From: CAMEON01 sp045602325
Lineage (GTDB): Bacteria > Bacillota > Clostridia > Oscillospirales > CAG-272
Assembly (NCBI GenBank): GCA_045602325.1
Contig: JAZSBH010000132.1
Coordinates: 1 to 64,000, forward strand
DNA length: 64,000 bases
Reading direction: 5' to 3'
Under the pieces are notes generated by a model that worked only from the letters and a program-made list of their open reading frames with translations, did not search any database and had not been told where the DNA came from. The position numbers were made by a program, and so were the translations under genes. Positions 33,849-42,198 of this stretch are shown here, in pieces; the stretch's first letter is position 1, and every line of letters starts with the position of its first letter.

Positions 33849-35504
33849 GTGAAAATCAGGACAATTTGTAATCCCCTCAATATCAATTACCAATACCAAG
33901 CCCCCATGCTCTCCCGCGAGTCCGCCGATCCTGCCGTGGTTCTGTATAAAGACGAATACTACCTCTTCGCCTCCCACGGCTCGGGCTACTGGGTATCCTC
34001 CGACCTGGCCAATTGGGAATTCATCGAGGTGGATCTTTCCAAACAACCTGAATTCAACCTGTTTGCTCCCGCACCGCTGGTGATCGGAGACCGTATGTAT
34101 ATCACCCATTGCCAGGGCGGGAGCATCCTCTACTCTGATACCCCCCGCGACCCCGATTCCTGGGTCCTCGTTGGCCGCCCCTACTACTGGGACGACCCCG
34201 CCCTGTTCGTGGACGACGATGGCTCGGTTTACGTTTATGAGGGTCTGAGTCCCGTCAACCCTTTGCATGTGGCCAAGCTGAATCCCGATAATCTGGCCGA
34301 GGTGCTGGCGGGCCCCATCGACATTTTCCAGAGCGACCGCGACACCCGCGGCTTTGAGCGGTACGGGGATATCAACCAGTTGAATGATGGCAAGACCCAC
34401 CTGGAGGGCCCGTGGATGAACAAGATCCACGGAAAATACTATCTGACCTATGCTGTTCCCGGTACCGACGCCGCCGGATACTGCGACGGCTGCGCGGTTT
34501 CGGATTCGCCTATGGGGCCATTTACTTACTGTGAGAACAGTCCCGTGGTTTATAAGGCCACCGGCTTCATGCGCGGCGCGGGACACGGATGCCTGTTCCG
34601 GGACAAGAACGGCCATTACTGGAAGATGGACACCGTGGCGGTCAGTGTCAACCACATATTCGAGCGCCGCCTCTGCCTGTTCCCGGCAAAGGTAGGGAAG
34701 GACGGTCGCATTTACACCAACACCTATCGCGGCGACTACCCCATGATCTGCCCCCATGACACCGAGGATCCCTTCACCATGTCCGATGCAGGCTGGCATC
34801 TCCTTTCCTATGCTAAGGAAACCAAGGCGTCTTCGGCGCTGGATGCACAACACACCCCCGCCAAGGCCTTCGACGAGAACCTCCGCACCTGGTGGAGCGC
34901 CGAGACCGGGAACCCCGGCGAGTGGTTGTGGACAGACCTCGGCAAGATCTACGACGTCTGCTCGGTGCAGGTCAATTTCGCGGATCAGGAAGTCGCGCCT
35001 GTTCACGGACGTGGAAACGGCTTTGCCTACAAGTACACCCTGGAGGCCTCCGAGGACGGTGAGAACTGGTTCATGCTGGTGGATAGACGGAACAGCACAG
35101 ACGATCTGTCTCACGACTACATCCAGCTGGACAAGGTGACCAAGCTCCGCTACCTCAAGCTTACCAACCACGGTGAGACCCCCGGTAAGGGCAAATTCGC
35201 CGTCAGCGGTCTGCGTTTGTTTGGATATGGCGGCGAGGAAGCACCTGCAAAGGCTCCCGACTTCAAGGCTGTCCGCTGTGAGGATGCGCGGAACATGACC
35301 GTCACCTGGGACCCTGTGGAGGGAGCCCAAGGCTACATGATCCGCTGGGGCATTCATCCCGACGAGCTGAACACCCATTGGCAGGTGATCGGGAACACCG
35401 AGGCCACGGTTCACTGTTTGACTAAAGGCGTGACCTACTACGTGACCGTGGACGCATACAACGAAAGCGGAATATCCTTTGGCGCGGATATTCAGAAAGT
35501 ATGA
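33849..35504 (+). CDS. GH43-like glycosidase with F5/8 type C (discoidin) and fibronectin III domains
   Basis: 551 residues from a GTG at 33849 with AAGGAG upstream. Residues 20-310 are a GH43 propeller: base Asp in SADPAVVLYKDEYYLF, Asp in DDPALFVDDDGSVYVY and acid Glu in THLEGPWMNKIHGKYYL. Residues about 320-465 are a discoidin-like sugar-binding domain (ALDAQHTPAKAFDENLRTWW), and 470-551 a fibronectin type III domain. No signal peptide is present, unusual for an enzyme with binding modules. Likely beta-xylosidase or arabinofuranosidase. The downstream anchored protein follows by 32 bp. Confidence 0.9.
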   Translation: MKIRTICNPLNINYQYQAPMLSRESADPAVVLYKDEYYLFASHGSGYWVSSDLANWEFIEVDLSKQPEFNLFAPAPLVIGDRMYITHCQGGSILYSDTPRDPDSWVLVGRPYYWDDPALFVDDDGSVYVYEGLSPVNPLHVAKLNPDNLAEVLAGPIDIFQSDRDTRGFERYGDINQLNDGKTHLEGPWMNKIHGKYYLTYAVPGTDAAGYCDGCAVSDSPMGPFTYCENSPVVYKATGFMRGAGHGCLFRDKNGHYWKMDTVAVSVNHIFERRLCLFPAKVGKDGRIYTNTYRGDYPMICPHDTEDPFTMSDAGWHLLSYAKETKASSALDAQHTPAKAFDENLRTWWSAETGNPGEWLWTDLGKIYDVCSVQVNFADQEVAPVHGRGNGFAYKYTLEASEDGENWFMLVDRRNSTDDLSHDYIQLDKVTKLRYLKLTNHGETPGKGKFAVSGLRLFGYGGEEAPAKAPDFKAVRCEDARNMTVTWDPVEGAQGYMIRWGIHPDELNTHWQVIGNTEATVHCLTKGVTYYVTVDAYNESGISFGADIQKV

Positions 35505-35536
35505 TCCTTACCCTTTCTTAAAAAGGAGAATTTACC

Positions 35537-38500
35537 ATGTTCAAAAAAACACTTGTCCTTCTGCTCGCACTGACCATCAGCCTCAGCGCGGTGCCCTTTG
35601 TGGCATTTGCTGATAAGAGCATCGATGACGGAGGACTGACCGTGGTTGTGGATGAGAACTTTGAGTCCTGCAGGACGGACGCCGGCATCCCCGCTACCGC
35701 TATGTCGGGCTTTTTCGCCTATGAAGCCAACGGTATCGGAGACGGCTATATCAAGGTGCAGGAGACCGCTGACGGCGGCAAGCACCTGCAATCCCACGTC
35801 TTCACCCAGATCCACAACGAGACCCCCATCGTGGGTGCATACGAGTTCTCCTTGGACGTTTTGGCGGTGGGGGGAAGCGTTCCCCAGTGCGGTGTGTTCG
35901 TCCGTGCCCTCAAGACCGCCCCTGCTTTCTATGAGGCGGACGGTCACCCCGATACCTCTACCTGTCAGTCGGGTCTTTTGCTTTATCCCCGCGCGGATCA
36001 GTTGGGTGTGAACGTTAAGACCTACGACCCGAGCTGGACCGCATGCGAAGCCTACGTCCAAAACAACACCCATATGTTCGACCTGCCTGAAGGTGCGGCT
36101 TACTCCTACAACCTGCGGGTCACCGACACTGCCGAGGAGATCTGCATCTACGTCAACGACACCCTGATGTGCCGCATCACGGTATCCGACCCGGGCAAGA
36201 CCTACGAGAAGCACGCCTCCTCCGCCGGTTGCTATGCCGCCGCCACCATGTACGACGCTAAGGGTAACGAGTTGGGGGCGTATACCGATACTTTGTTGGG
36301 TAGTGATGGTGCAATCTTTGGTTGGGCTACCCGCGCCAATGATATGGCTGTTGACGACGTCTGCGTGAGGCTGGGAAAGCCCCAGCTGGCATGGATCGCC
36401 ATCAACCAGATCCCCTCTTCTATTTCTGCCGCCAATCTTGCAAAGGTCAAAGAGCTGATATCCAACGCTCGCGCCATCTACGACGGATTGTCCTCGGATG
36501 ATAAAACTCTCATTTCCAACTACGACAAGCTGACTCAAGCGGAAGCCAGCATCGCAGAGGTGGAGGCCTCCCTGAACGTCAACTGGCCCGATCCCACCTA
36601 CAAAGAGATGGAGACCACCCCCGAGGATACCGCCGAGGGAACTCTCCAATACACCGTATCCGAGGACGGTGCTACCGTGACCATTTCCTACACGGTCAAC
36701 GGCAATACCATCAGTCATACGGTGCCCAACAACGATAACTACCTCTTTGGCGGCTACGGAGCTACCGATGACCTTGGGCGCTCCATGTTCGATTCGGGCG
36801 AGGTGGGCAGCTACGGAGAAGGGAAGGAGCGCTATGTCGGCCTGTTCTACTTCCTCTGTCAAGGCGAACACGGCGATAACGGTGTCTCTGACCTGCAGAA
36901 GATCCTCGACGAATTGGGGCCTGTGGCGGCGGGGAGCGCCGATTGCGATCGGTACAACGGCTCTTGCTGGTGGGGAGAACCCCTCTACGGCTACTACTAC
37001 AGCAACGATACGTGGGTCATGCGCAAGCACGCCGAGCTTCTGACTCTGGCGAATATCGACTTTCTGTATTTCGATGTAACCAATGCTTTTACCTATACCC
37101 ACAATGCCATCGCGCTCATGAGCATCCTCCACGAGCTCAACGAGCAGGGCTTTGATGCTCCCCAGGTGGTGTTCTACACCAATGCAAATTCGGAGGGCGT
37201 GATCGACCAACTGTACCGAGACATTTACGAAGCCGGTATGTACCCCGATACTTGGTTCCGTATCAACGGCAAGCCTGTCATCATCGGTCCTACCAACTAC
37301 GACGCAAATGGCTTTTTTACGGTCAAGAAAAAGCAATGGCCCACGGATGCCGCCGTGACCAACGGTTGGCCATGGATGGATTTCAACTGGCCTCAGCGCA
37401 TTTTTAAAGCAAATAACGGAGATGGCTCTGCCATCAGCGTCTCTGTCGCCCAGCACAGCGGTACCGTGGTCTTTTCGGATTCTTCCCTTTATGGCGACTT
37501 CACCAACCGCGGTCGCTCCTACAGCAATCCCAATAACGTCGGTCATCGTTGGTCCGCTATGAAGCAGGACTACCGCCAGACTCTTCGCGACTCCTATGAA
37601 GCCTGGCAGGCGGATCAGAGCCTGACCATGCAAGGCATCAATTTCCAGAAGCAGTTCGACAACGCTGTAGAGTCGGATGCCATGTACGTCCTGGTCACGG
37701 GTTGGAACGAGTGGACCGTGGGCAACAATGCCGCCGCTCACGACTACAGAGTACCCTTCGTCTTTACCGACTGCGCCTCCATGGAGTTCTCACGCGACTG
37801 CGAGATGATGCGGGGCGGTTACTTCGACAATTACTATATCCAGCTTGCCTACAACGTCCAAAGACTCAAGGGTACCGCCCCTGTGGTTGTCCAGGACAGC
37901 CGCAAGCCCATCAACGTCACGGGCGGATTCGACCAGTGGGAGGACGTGACCGTAACCTACAAGGATACCGAGGGGGATATTCAAGACCGCAATGCCATTG
38001 GATTTGGCCATACCAACTATGTAAACACCTCGGGTCGTAACGATATAATCACCGCCAAGGTCACCTCCGACACGAAAAATCTCTACGTCTACGTGCAGAC
38101 CGCTTACAACATCACCATGTTCGATACCGACTCCTCGTGGATGCAGATCTACATGAACATAGATCGCGAGACCACGGGCTGGTACGGCTACGATTTTATC
38201 CTGAATCACAAGGCCAAGGACGAGTTCACCACCACCGTTGCCAAGTATAACGGCACCGACGGAGCGTATGGCTTCGAGTCCTGCGGCGAGGTCTCCTACC
38301 GTGTCAAGAATAACGAAATGATGATTGCCGTGCCTCTGGAGATGCTGGGCATTGAGGGCTACAAGGAGATCAACGTCGAGTTCAAGCTGGCCGACAGCGA
38401 TACCGTTTACGACGAGATGGAGGACTTCTACATCGACGGTGATGTTGCTCCTCTGGGACGCATGAACTACATCTATCAGAACTATATCCCCGGCGTATCC

Positions 38501-38692
38501 GAAATCACCTACCCCGAAACCGAGACTCAGAAGCCCGAGGCGCCCGAAGAGTCCACCGAGGCTCCCGTCGAGAGCGAAACCGAGGAGGGAAGCAAGAAGG
38601 GCTGTGGCTCGGTTCTGAACGTAGGGATGGCTGTGGTGATCCTTCCCATGGCTGTCGTTCTGCTGACTCGCAAGCGTAAGGAACGGAATTGA
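35537..38692 (+). CDS. secreted, membrane-anchored GH99/GH71-like protein with CBM9-like domain
   Basis: 1051 residues. A Sec signal peptide (residues 1-26, ending VAFA), a concanavalin-like beta domain (about 30-280), a helical linker with LAKVKELISNARAIYDGLSS, a GH99/71-like catalytic region (about 400-780: GEPLYGYYYSNDTWVMRKHAELL, IDFLYFDVTNAF, LVTGWNEWTVGN), a CBM9-like domain (about 790-970), a Pro/Glu/Thr linker and a C-terminal helix followed by RKRKERN. The last part resembles a cell-wall or membrane anchor without LPXTG. It is paralogous to the lipoprotein at 29199-32246. Substrate specificity is not known. Confidence 0.8.
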   Translation: MFKKTLVLLLALTISLSAVPFVAFADKSIDDGGLTVVVDENFESCRTDAGIPATAMSGFFAYEANGIGDGYIKVQETADGGKHLQSHVFTQIHNETPIVGAYEFSLDVLAVGGSVPQCGVFVRALKTAPAFYEADGHPDTSTCQSGLLLYPRADQLGVNVKTYDPSWTACEAYVQNNTHMFDLPEGAAYSYNLRVTDTAEEICIYVNDTLMCRITVSDPGKTYEKHASSAGCYAAATMYDAKGNELGAYTDTLLGSDGAIFGWATRANDMAVDDVCVRLGKPQLAWIAINQIPSSISAANLAKVKELISNARAIYDGLSSDDKTLISNYDKLTQAEASIAEVEASLNVNWPDPTYKEMETTPEDTAEGTLQYTVSEDGATVTISYTVNGNTISHTVPNNDNYLFGGYGATDDLGRSMFDSGEVGSYGEGKERYVGLFYFLCQGEHGDNGVSDLQKILDELGPVAAGSADCDRYNGSCWWGEPLYGYYYSNDTWVMRKHAELLTLANIDFLYFDVTNAFTYTHNAIALMSILHELNEQGFDAPQVVFYTNANSEGVIDQLYRDIYEAGMYPDTWFRINGKPVIIGPTNYDANGFFTVKKKQWPTDAAVTNGWPWMDFNWPQRIFKANNGDGSAISVSVAQHSGTVVFSDSSLYGDFTNRGRSYSNPNNVGHRWSAMKQDYRQTLRDSYEAWQADQSLTMQGINFQKQFDNAVESDAMYVLVTGWNEWTVGNNAAAHDYRVPFVFTDCASMEFSRDCEMMRGGYFDNYYIQLAYNVQRLKGTAPVVVQDSRKPINVTGGFDQWEDVTVTYKDTEGDIQDRNAIGFGHTNYVNTSGRNDIITAKVTSDTKNLYVYVQTAYNITMFDTDSSWMQIYMNIDRETTGWYGYDFILNHKAKDEFTTTVAKYNGTDGAYGFESCGEVSYRVKNNEMMIAVPLEMLGIEGYKEINVEFKLADSDTVYDEMEDFYIDGDVAPLGRMNYIYQNYIPGVSEITYPETETQKPEAPEESTEAPVESETEEGSKKGCGSVLNVGMAVVILPMAVVLLTRKRKERN

Positions 38693-38910
38693 ATGACGGA
38701 AGCTCGTGATGCGAGGTTCCGTACCCAGGACAGCAACCTGGCCTCCCTCATCCTGGGTCAGAAAGGCATCTGGGGCGACCTGACCGCCATTTCCCCTTTT
38801 TATAAAATAGGGCGGTAACCACTATTCCCGAAAAGGAGCCCGAGGTTTCTGAGACCCGGAGGCCCGAGATGTCCAAAGCGTCTGACGATGCTCCTGCCCC
38901 GAACTAAATA
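38693..38910 (+). other. degenerate reading frames after the anchored GH gene
   Basis: A 41-codon frame begins right after the stop (38693-38818; contains DSNLASLILGQKGIWGDLTA). A second short frame ends near 38907 with EVSETRRPEMSKASDDAPAPN, which has the composition of a linker or C-terminal tail like that of the preceding gene. These look like remains of a deleted gene rather than functional genes. Confidence 0.35.
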
Positions 38911-38930
38911 TATGGTTTCGAAAAGGAAAC

Positions 38931-38970
38931 GGCGCGCAACTCATTTTGAGCTGCGCGCCTACTTATTTTT
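38931..38970 (+). terminator. terminator of the glycosidase operon
   Basis: GGCGCGCA-CTC pairs with GAG-TGCGCGCC (one bulged pair), followed by TACTTATTTTT. Confidence 0.8.
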
Positions 38971-38981
38971 GAAAGAAAAAT

Positions 38982-39016
38982 ACCTGCATATGCCGAGGTG
39001 TTCGACATATGCAGGT
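38982..39016. repeat. 11-bp perfect inverted repeat with 13-bp centre
   Basis: ACCTGCATATG and CATATGCAGGT. It has no T tract and lies about 80 bp before the next promoter; role unknown. Confidence 0.55.
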
Positions 39017-39096
39017 AATGGTGAGCCAACTTCAAACTAAATCGAATTCAATATTATGCAAAAAAGGACGCTCGAATCCCCGCAATTTCAAATTGC

Positions 39097-39125
39097 TTGA
39101 CTATTTCATTCTAACATGTTATAAT
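39097..39125 (+). promoter_or_regulatory. promoter of the XRE/zinc-ribbon regulator
   Basis: TTGACT, a 17-bp spacer and a perfect TATAAT. Confidence 0.8.
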
Positions 39126-39156
39126 GAGCGCAAATCTATTCAAGGAGGAATCTGAT

Positions 39157-39612
39157 ATGGATTCTAAGGAAATGCTACGAAAGATCCGGGAAGCCAATCA
39201 CCTGACACAGGATGAAATGGCAGCCAGATTATTCGTTACCAGACAGGCAGTATCCCGATGGGAAACCGGGGAAGCCATTCCAAGCACGGATACCCTCAAA
39301 CAGATCGCCAAAGAATTTGGGGTAAGTGTTGATGACATTCTTGGCGTGGAACGAGGAAGAAGATGCCAGAGCTGTACGTATCCGTTGCACAATCCCGAAG
39401 AATACGGCACCAATGCCGATGGAACATGGAACACAGACTACTGCATCAACTGCTGGAAAGACGGAGCATGGGTGAAGCCTGACGAAACTGTGCAAGGGAT
39501 CATTGACTACACAATCCCCTTTATGACCTCCCCCACGTTTTCCAAGGAACAAGCTCGTGAATATCTGGAGAAGCTTGTACCGACTTTGAAACGCTGGAAA
39601 GAGCATCCATGA
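39157..39612 (+). CDS. XRE-family HTH regulator with C-terminal zinc-ribbon domain
   Basis: 151 residues from the ATG at 39157, preceded by AAGGAGG. Residues 5-60 are a Cro/C1-type helix-turn-helix (MAARLFVTRQAVSRWETGEAIPSTDTL). Residues about 68-150 form the putative zinc-ribbon domain with CQSC and CINCW pairs and the ending EYLEKLVPTLKRW, a common fusion in Clostridia. It binds DNA; the ligand of the ribbon domain is not known. It is a single-gene unit with a terminator at 39650. Confidence 0.88.
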   Translation: MDSKEMLRKIREANHLTQDEMAARLFVTRQAVSRWETGEAIPSTDTLKQIAKEFGVSVDDILGVERGRRCQSCTYPLHNPEEYGTNADGTWNTDYCINCWKDGAWVKPDETVQGIIDYTIPFMTSPTFSKEQAREYLEKLVPTLKRWKEHP

Positions 39613-39649
39613 AATTGGGACAGTAGAATTCAGGAATCTCACATTGACG

Positions 39650-39699
39650 AAACACCTGCCGATATGGTATAAAAGATACCGTAAAAGCAGGTGTTTTTT
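39650..39699 (+). terminator. terminator after the XRE/zinc-ribbon gene
   Basis: AAACACCTGC/GCAGGTGTTT stem with an inner GGTAT/ATACC hairpin, followed by a T tract. Confidence 0.85.
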
Positions 39700-39800
39700 G
39701 AACCATTTTTATCCAATTGATGGCTCAAATCGTAGAAGGAGTAGGAGGTTGTTTTCATAACAACTAATACGTCATTGAAACAATGTGACTCTTATGGGGT

Positions 39801-40156
39801 GATTATGTTTCTGCGGAGAAAGTATACAGAGACGCGTTGTTGATTTATCCAAACAAACCCGGAATGATATTGGGACTTGCAGGAGTGTTGGCTTTGCGAG
39901 AAAAACAGAGGAAGCAATTGAGTTAATGGAACGTGGATTGTCTCTATCTGTTAACGAGAAGCAAAAAGCGACAATGCGTGCTGTTCTTTGTTTTTTGTAT
40001 CTGAAGTGCGGAAATGCCGACAAAGCAAACGCACTGACTTCTGAACTCCTACACACAAGAGAAAGCCGAGAAGTGATTCAACCTTTAATTCATAAAGGGC
40101 TTGACGATTCTGAAATAAATGCAAAGATCCGAAGTATTCTCTTGGGGACGGAATGA
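39801..40156 (+). pseudogene. TPR-domain protein fragment, frameshifted and lacking its N-terminus
   Basis: Two frames join into one protein: YVSAEKVYRDALLIYPNKPG then GLAGVLALREK, and after a one-base loss near 39900, a second frame (EEAIELMERGLSLS through EVIQPLIHKGLDD). Restoring one A in the A-run at about 39901-39905 gives a continuous TPR domain of the kind normally fused to XRE-type HTH domains. A stop precedes the first part, and no HTH is left. A product starting at the ATG at 39926 (76 residues) is conceivable but would be only a domain fragment. Confidence 0.75.
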
Positions 40157-40262
40157 TATGTTCCATGAAAGATAAATCATCTTCGTCTGTATTATCCTAC
40201 TGTCATCGAAATTGGCTCACAACGAAAAACCAAATTAAGAAACAAATAATGCGTTAAAAGCC

Positions 40263-40291
40263 TTGACAAAATAGAACATACGTGCTATAAT
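40263..40291 (+). promoter_or_regulatory. strong promoter with LexA-like box and palindrome
   Basis: Perfect TTGACA, 17-bp spacer, perfect TATAAT. The spacer holds GAACATACGTGC (40274-40285), one base from the Gram-positive LexA consensus GAACnnnnGTTC. TTCCGA-AA-TCGGAA follows at 40293-40306, near the expected transcription start. Confidence 0.7.
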
Positions 40292-40344
40292 ATTCCGAAA
40301 TCGGAACAATCAGATGTCGAAACTGATCTGTTTTCAAAAAGCTG

Positions 40345-40689
40345 TTGCGACGAACAACAGCATATGGACAATTTAATAAGCATTACCGAGATAAGAAACG
40401 GCCATGGTATCCCTTGTGGTACTATTGGCTGTGTCTGTCGGAAATGCCGTTTGAGATAGCGAAGCCTGACCTTGACCGCTACAAGCCCGAAATTGTGAAT
40501 TGGCTTGCAAACAAAAGCGCTGTTATGAACCGTGAAGACGATAAGATCATACACCCCGTACTCTTCTCCATCCTGCGGAATGCTCTGTGCCGATATGACG
40601 AATTTGCGTATATCAAGGACAGAAAGCCGTTTGTGAACGAGAAGGACGGGCGATTGTATTTCAATATGAAAAAGGAGGATCACACATGA
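40345..40689 (+). CDS. small protein of unknown function
   Basis: 114 residues if the TTG at 40345 is used; no clear ribosome binding site, so the start is uncertain and the N-terminus may be lost. The sequence is rich in W, Y, K and R (KKRPWYPLWYYWLCL near residue 17), then a helical charged part. It overlaps the next GyrI-like gene by ATGA, suggesting translation coupling. No family was recognised. The strong promoter at 40263 serves it and the following genes. Confidence 0.5.
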   Translation: MRRTTAYGQFNKHYRDKKRPWYPLWYYWLCLSEMPFEIAKPDLDRYKPEIVNWLANKSAVMNREDDKIIHPVLFSILRNALCRYDEFAYIKDRKPFVNEKDGRLYFNMKKEDHT

Positions 40690-41195
40690 CCAACGAGAAA
40701 AATTCCATCCGCATTATCACTCTCCCACCCATGACGGTGGCCGCCTGCCAATTTGTTGGCGACAACCCCGAGATGATCACGGGACAGATGCTGGATGAAT
40801 TCGTCCTTTCCACCAACCTGCCCCAAATCAAGCCCGATCTCCGTCACTTCGGCTTCAACGCTCCCAACCCGGTGGATGCAAGCGGCTACCATGGCTACGA
40901 GCGCTGGGTCACCATCCCCGACGACATGGAGGTGCCTGCGCCTCTGGTCAAAAAGCATATTAACGGCGGTATTTTCGCTGCCCTCAAGATCGCCATGGGA
41001 GACTTCGACGAATGGGGTAGGATGGACGACTGGGTACACAATAACCCCGACTACGAGGAGAACATCGTGTGCCGCGACGGCGGTTACGTGGACGGCATTT
41101 TAGAGGAGCATTTGGACTACGCCAATTACGTGACCGTTGAGGGCGCGGATGTGGCTGAGCTTGATCTGCTGTATGCGGTCAAGGCGAAGGCATGA
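40686..41195 (+). CDS. GyrI-like small-molecule-binding domain protein
   Basis: 169 residues, the stand-alone GyrI/AraC effector-binding fold (SOUL-like two-repeat barrel). IRIITLPPMTVAACQFVGDNPE is the typical first strand and HGYERWVTIPDDMEVPAPLVKK the typical central part; the C-terminus EGADVAELDLLYAVKAK fits. Such domains bind hydrophobic or cationic small molecules and some hydrolyse them. It is closely related to the N-terminal half of the protein at 42195. AAGGAGGATC lies before the ATG. Confidence 0.85.
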   Translation: MTNEKNSIRIITLPPMTVAACQFVGDNPEMITGQMLDEFVLSTNLPQIKPDLRHFGFNAPNPVDASGYHGYERWVTIPDDMEVPAPLVKKHINGGIFAALKIAMGDFDEWGRMDDWVHNNPDYEENIVCRDGGYVDGILEEHLDYANYVTVEGADVAELDLLYAVKAKA

Positions 41196-41217
41196 GGATA
41201 TTAAGAAAGGACTACAG

Positions 41218-42198
41218 ATGTTTTTTCATCCGAATGAGACAGAATTCATAAACGATTTTCAGCGTAACGTCTGGCAACTGGGTATCCATGTCGTTCCGCT
41301 TGACGTATCGCTCCCCTATTTATCGGATCCCGAAATGATCGAAGGATGCACGCAGGTATACGCGTGTACGATGGAGATTTTGCGTGATATGTATGAAAAT
41401 CCCTGCTTGTATCAGGAAACCGGCCTGCTTGATTATGTTTTGTGGTTTTTCGAATGGCAAGATGGGATGCGAAAGGTGCCGGCCGGTATTCAGAAACGGA
41501 AAGGTCTGTATGACCGTATCAAGGCGCGGATGGCAAAATTCGGGTTTGTTCATAACGGAGAAGAGCTGATCAATCACAGGTATCCGCTGTTCATGAAATA
41601 TTGGAGACTGCTGCGTTCTCATAGTTCAAAATATATAGGTACCCAGTTTTGCGATTTTCGTATTTTGAACAGTAAGCCCGGAAAGCTTTGCGGGAAAGAA
41701 GATCTACTGCGTCCGCTACCGGATAAGGATCAGGCATACGCCGCCGAGCTGTACGATTATGCGCTGTCACTGGGGGCGAAGCGGATCCCGTATAACCAAT
41801 ACCGCAAGTATTGCTTTGCTTATCAGAAAAAACATATCATTCAGTTTGATCATGGCTGCGGGCTTTATGCCTCTGTCCCTTATAAAAATCAATATACAGG
41901 CGGTAGTGATTCCATCACCGAGCTGCAAAGATTTGTTGAGATCGCAAAAGCTCAGCCTGACAGGGATGAATTGATACCGTACATACAGCAGGGCGTTATC
42001 CAATGTGGGAAATGTGGAAACTGCAACCGTCCTTTTGTTGATGTTGAAGGCAAACAAATTCAGCCTGCGGTATGTGTGACTGAAATCGGCAAAGAACGCA
42101 CAGGAGGTCAAAGCCGTCATTACACCGATTACGATATCGCCATGCTGAAACGTATGATGGATATCAGAATGATACATATTGAAGGAGAAAATTTATGA
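41218..42198 (+). CDS. cysteine-containing protein of unknown function, array family A (copy 1)
   Basis: 326 residues from the ATG at 41218. It is clearly paralogous to the protein at 47164-48174: the N-termini share the pattern VWQLGIHVVPLDVSLPYL versus VWQQGVHIMPLDVSLADV, and both have a DLLRPLPD/DILRPLSD segment and YIQ-G with a C-terminal Cys cluster (here CGKCGNCNR). The last part, MLKRMMDIRMIHI, is duplicated as a scar at 43774-43830. No membrane segment or signal peptide. The function is unknown; a conserved metal site is suggested by the Cys cluster. Confidence 0.75.
   Translation: MFFHPNETEFINDFQRNVWQLGIHVVPLDVSLPYLSDPEMIEGCTQVYACTMEILRDMYENPCLYQETGLLDYVLWFFEWQDGMRKVPAGIQKRKGLYDRIKARMAKFGFVHNGEELINHRYPLFMKYWRLLRSHSSKYIGTQFCDFRILNSKPGKLCGKEDLLRPLPDKDQAYAAELYDYALSLGAKRIPYNQYRKYCFAYQKKHIIQFDHGCGLYASVPYKNQYTGGSDSITELQRFVEIAKAQPDRDELIPYIQQGVIQCGKCGNCNRPFVDVEGKQIQPAVCVTEIGKERTGGQSRHYTDYDIAMLKRMMDIRMIHIEGENL

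Noticed and set aside
33720..35414. 564-codon minus-strand frame
   Set aside because: Antisense to the GH43-discoidin gene.
35492..37741. 749-codon minus-strand frame
   Set aside because: Antisense to the anchored GH gene; no family match in its translation.
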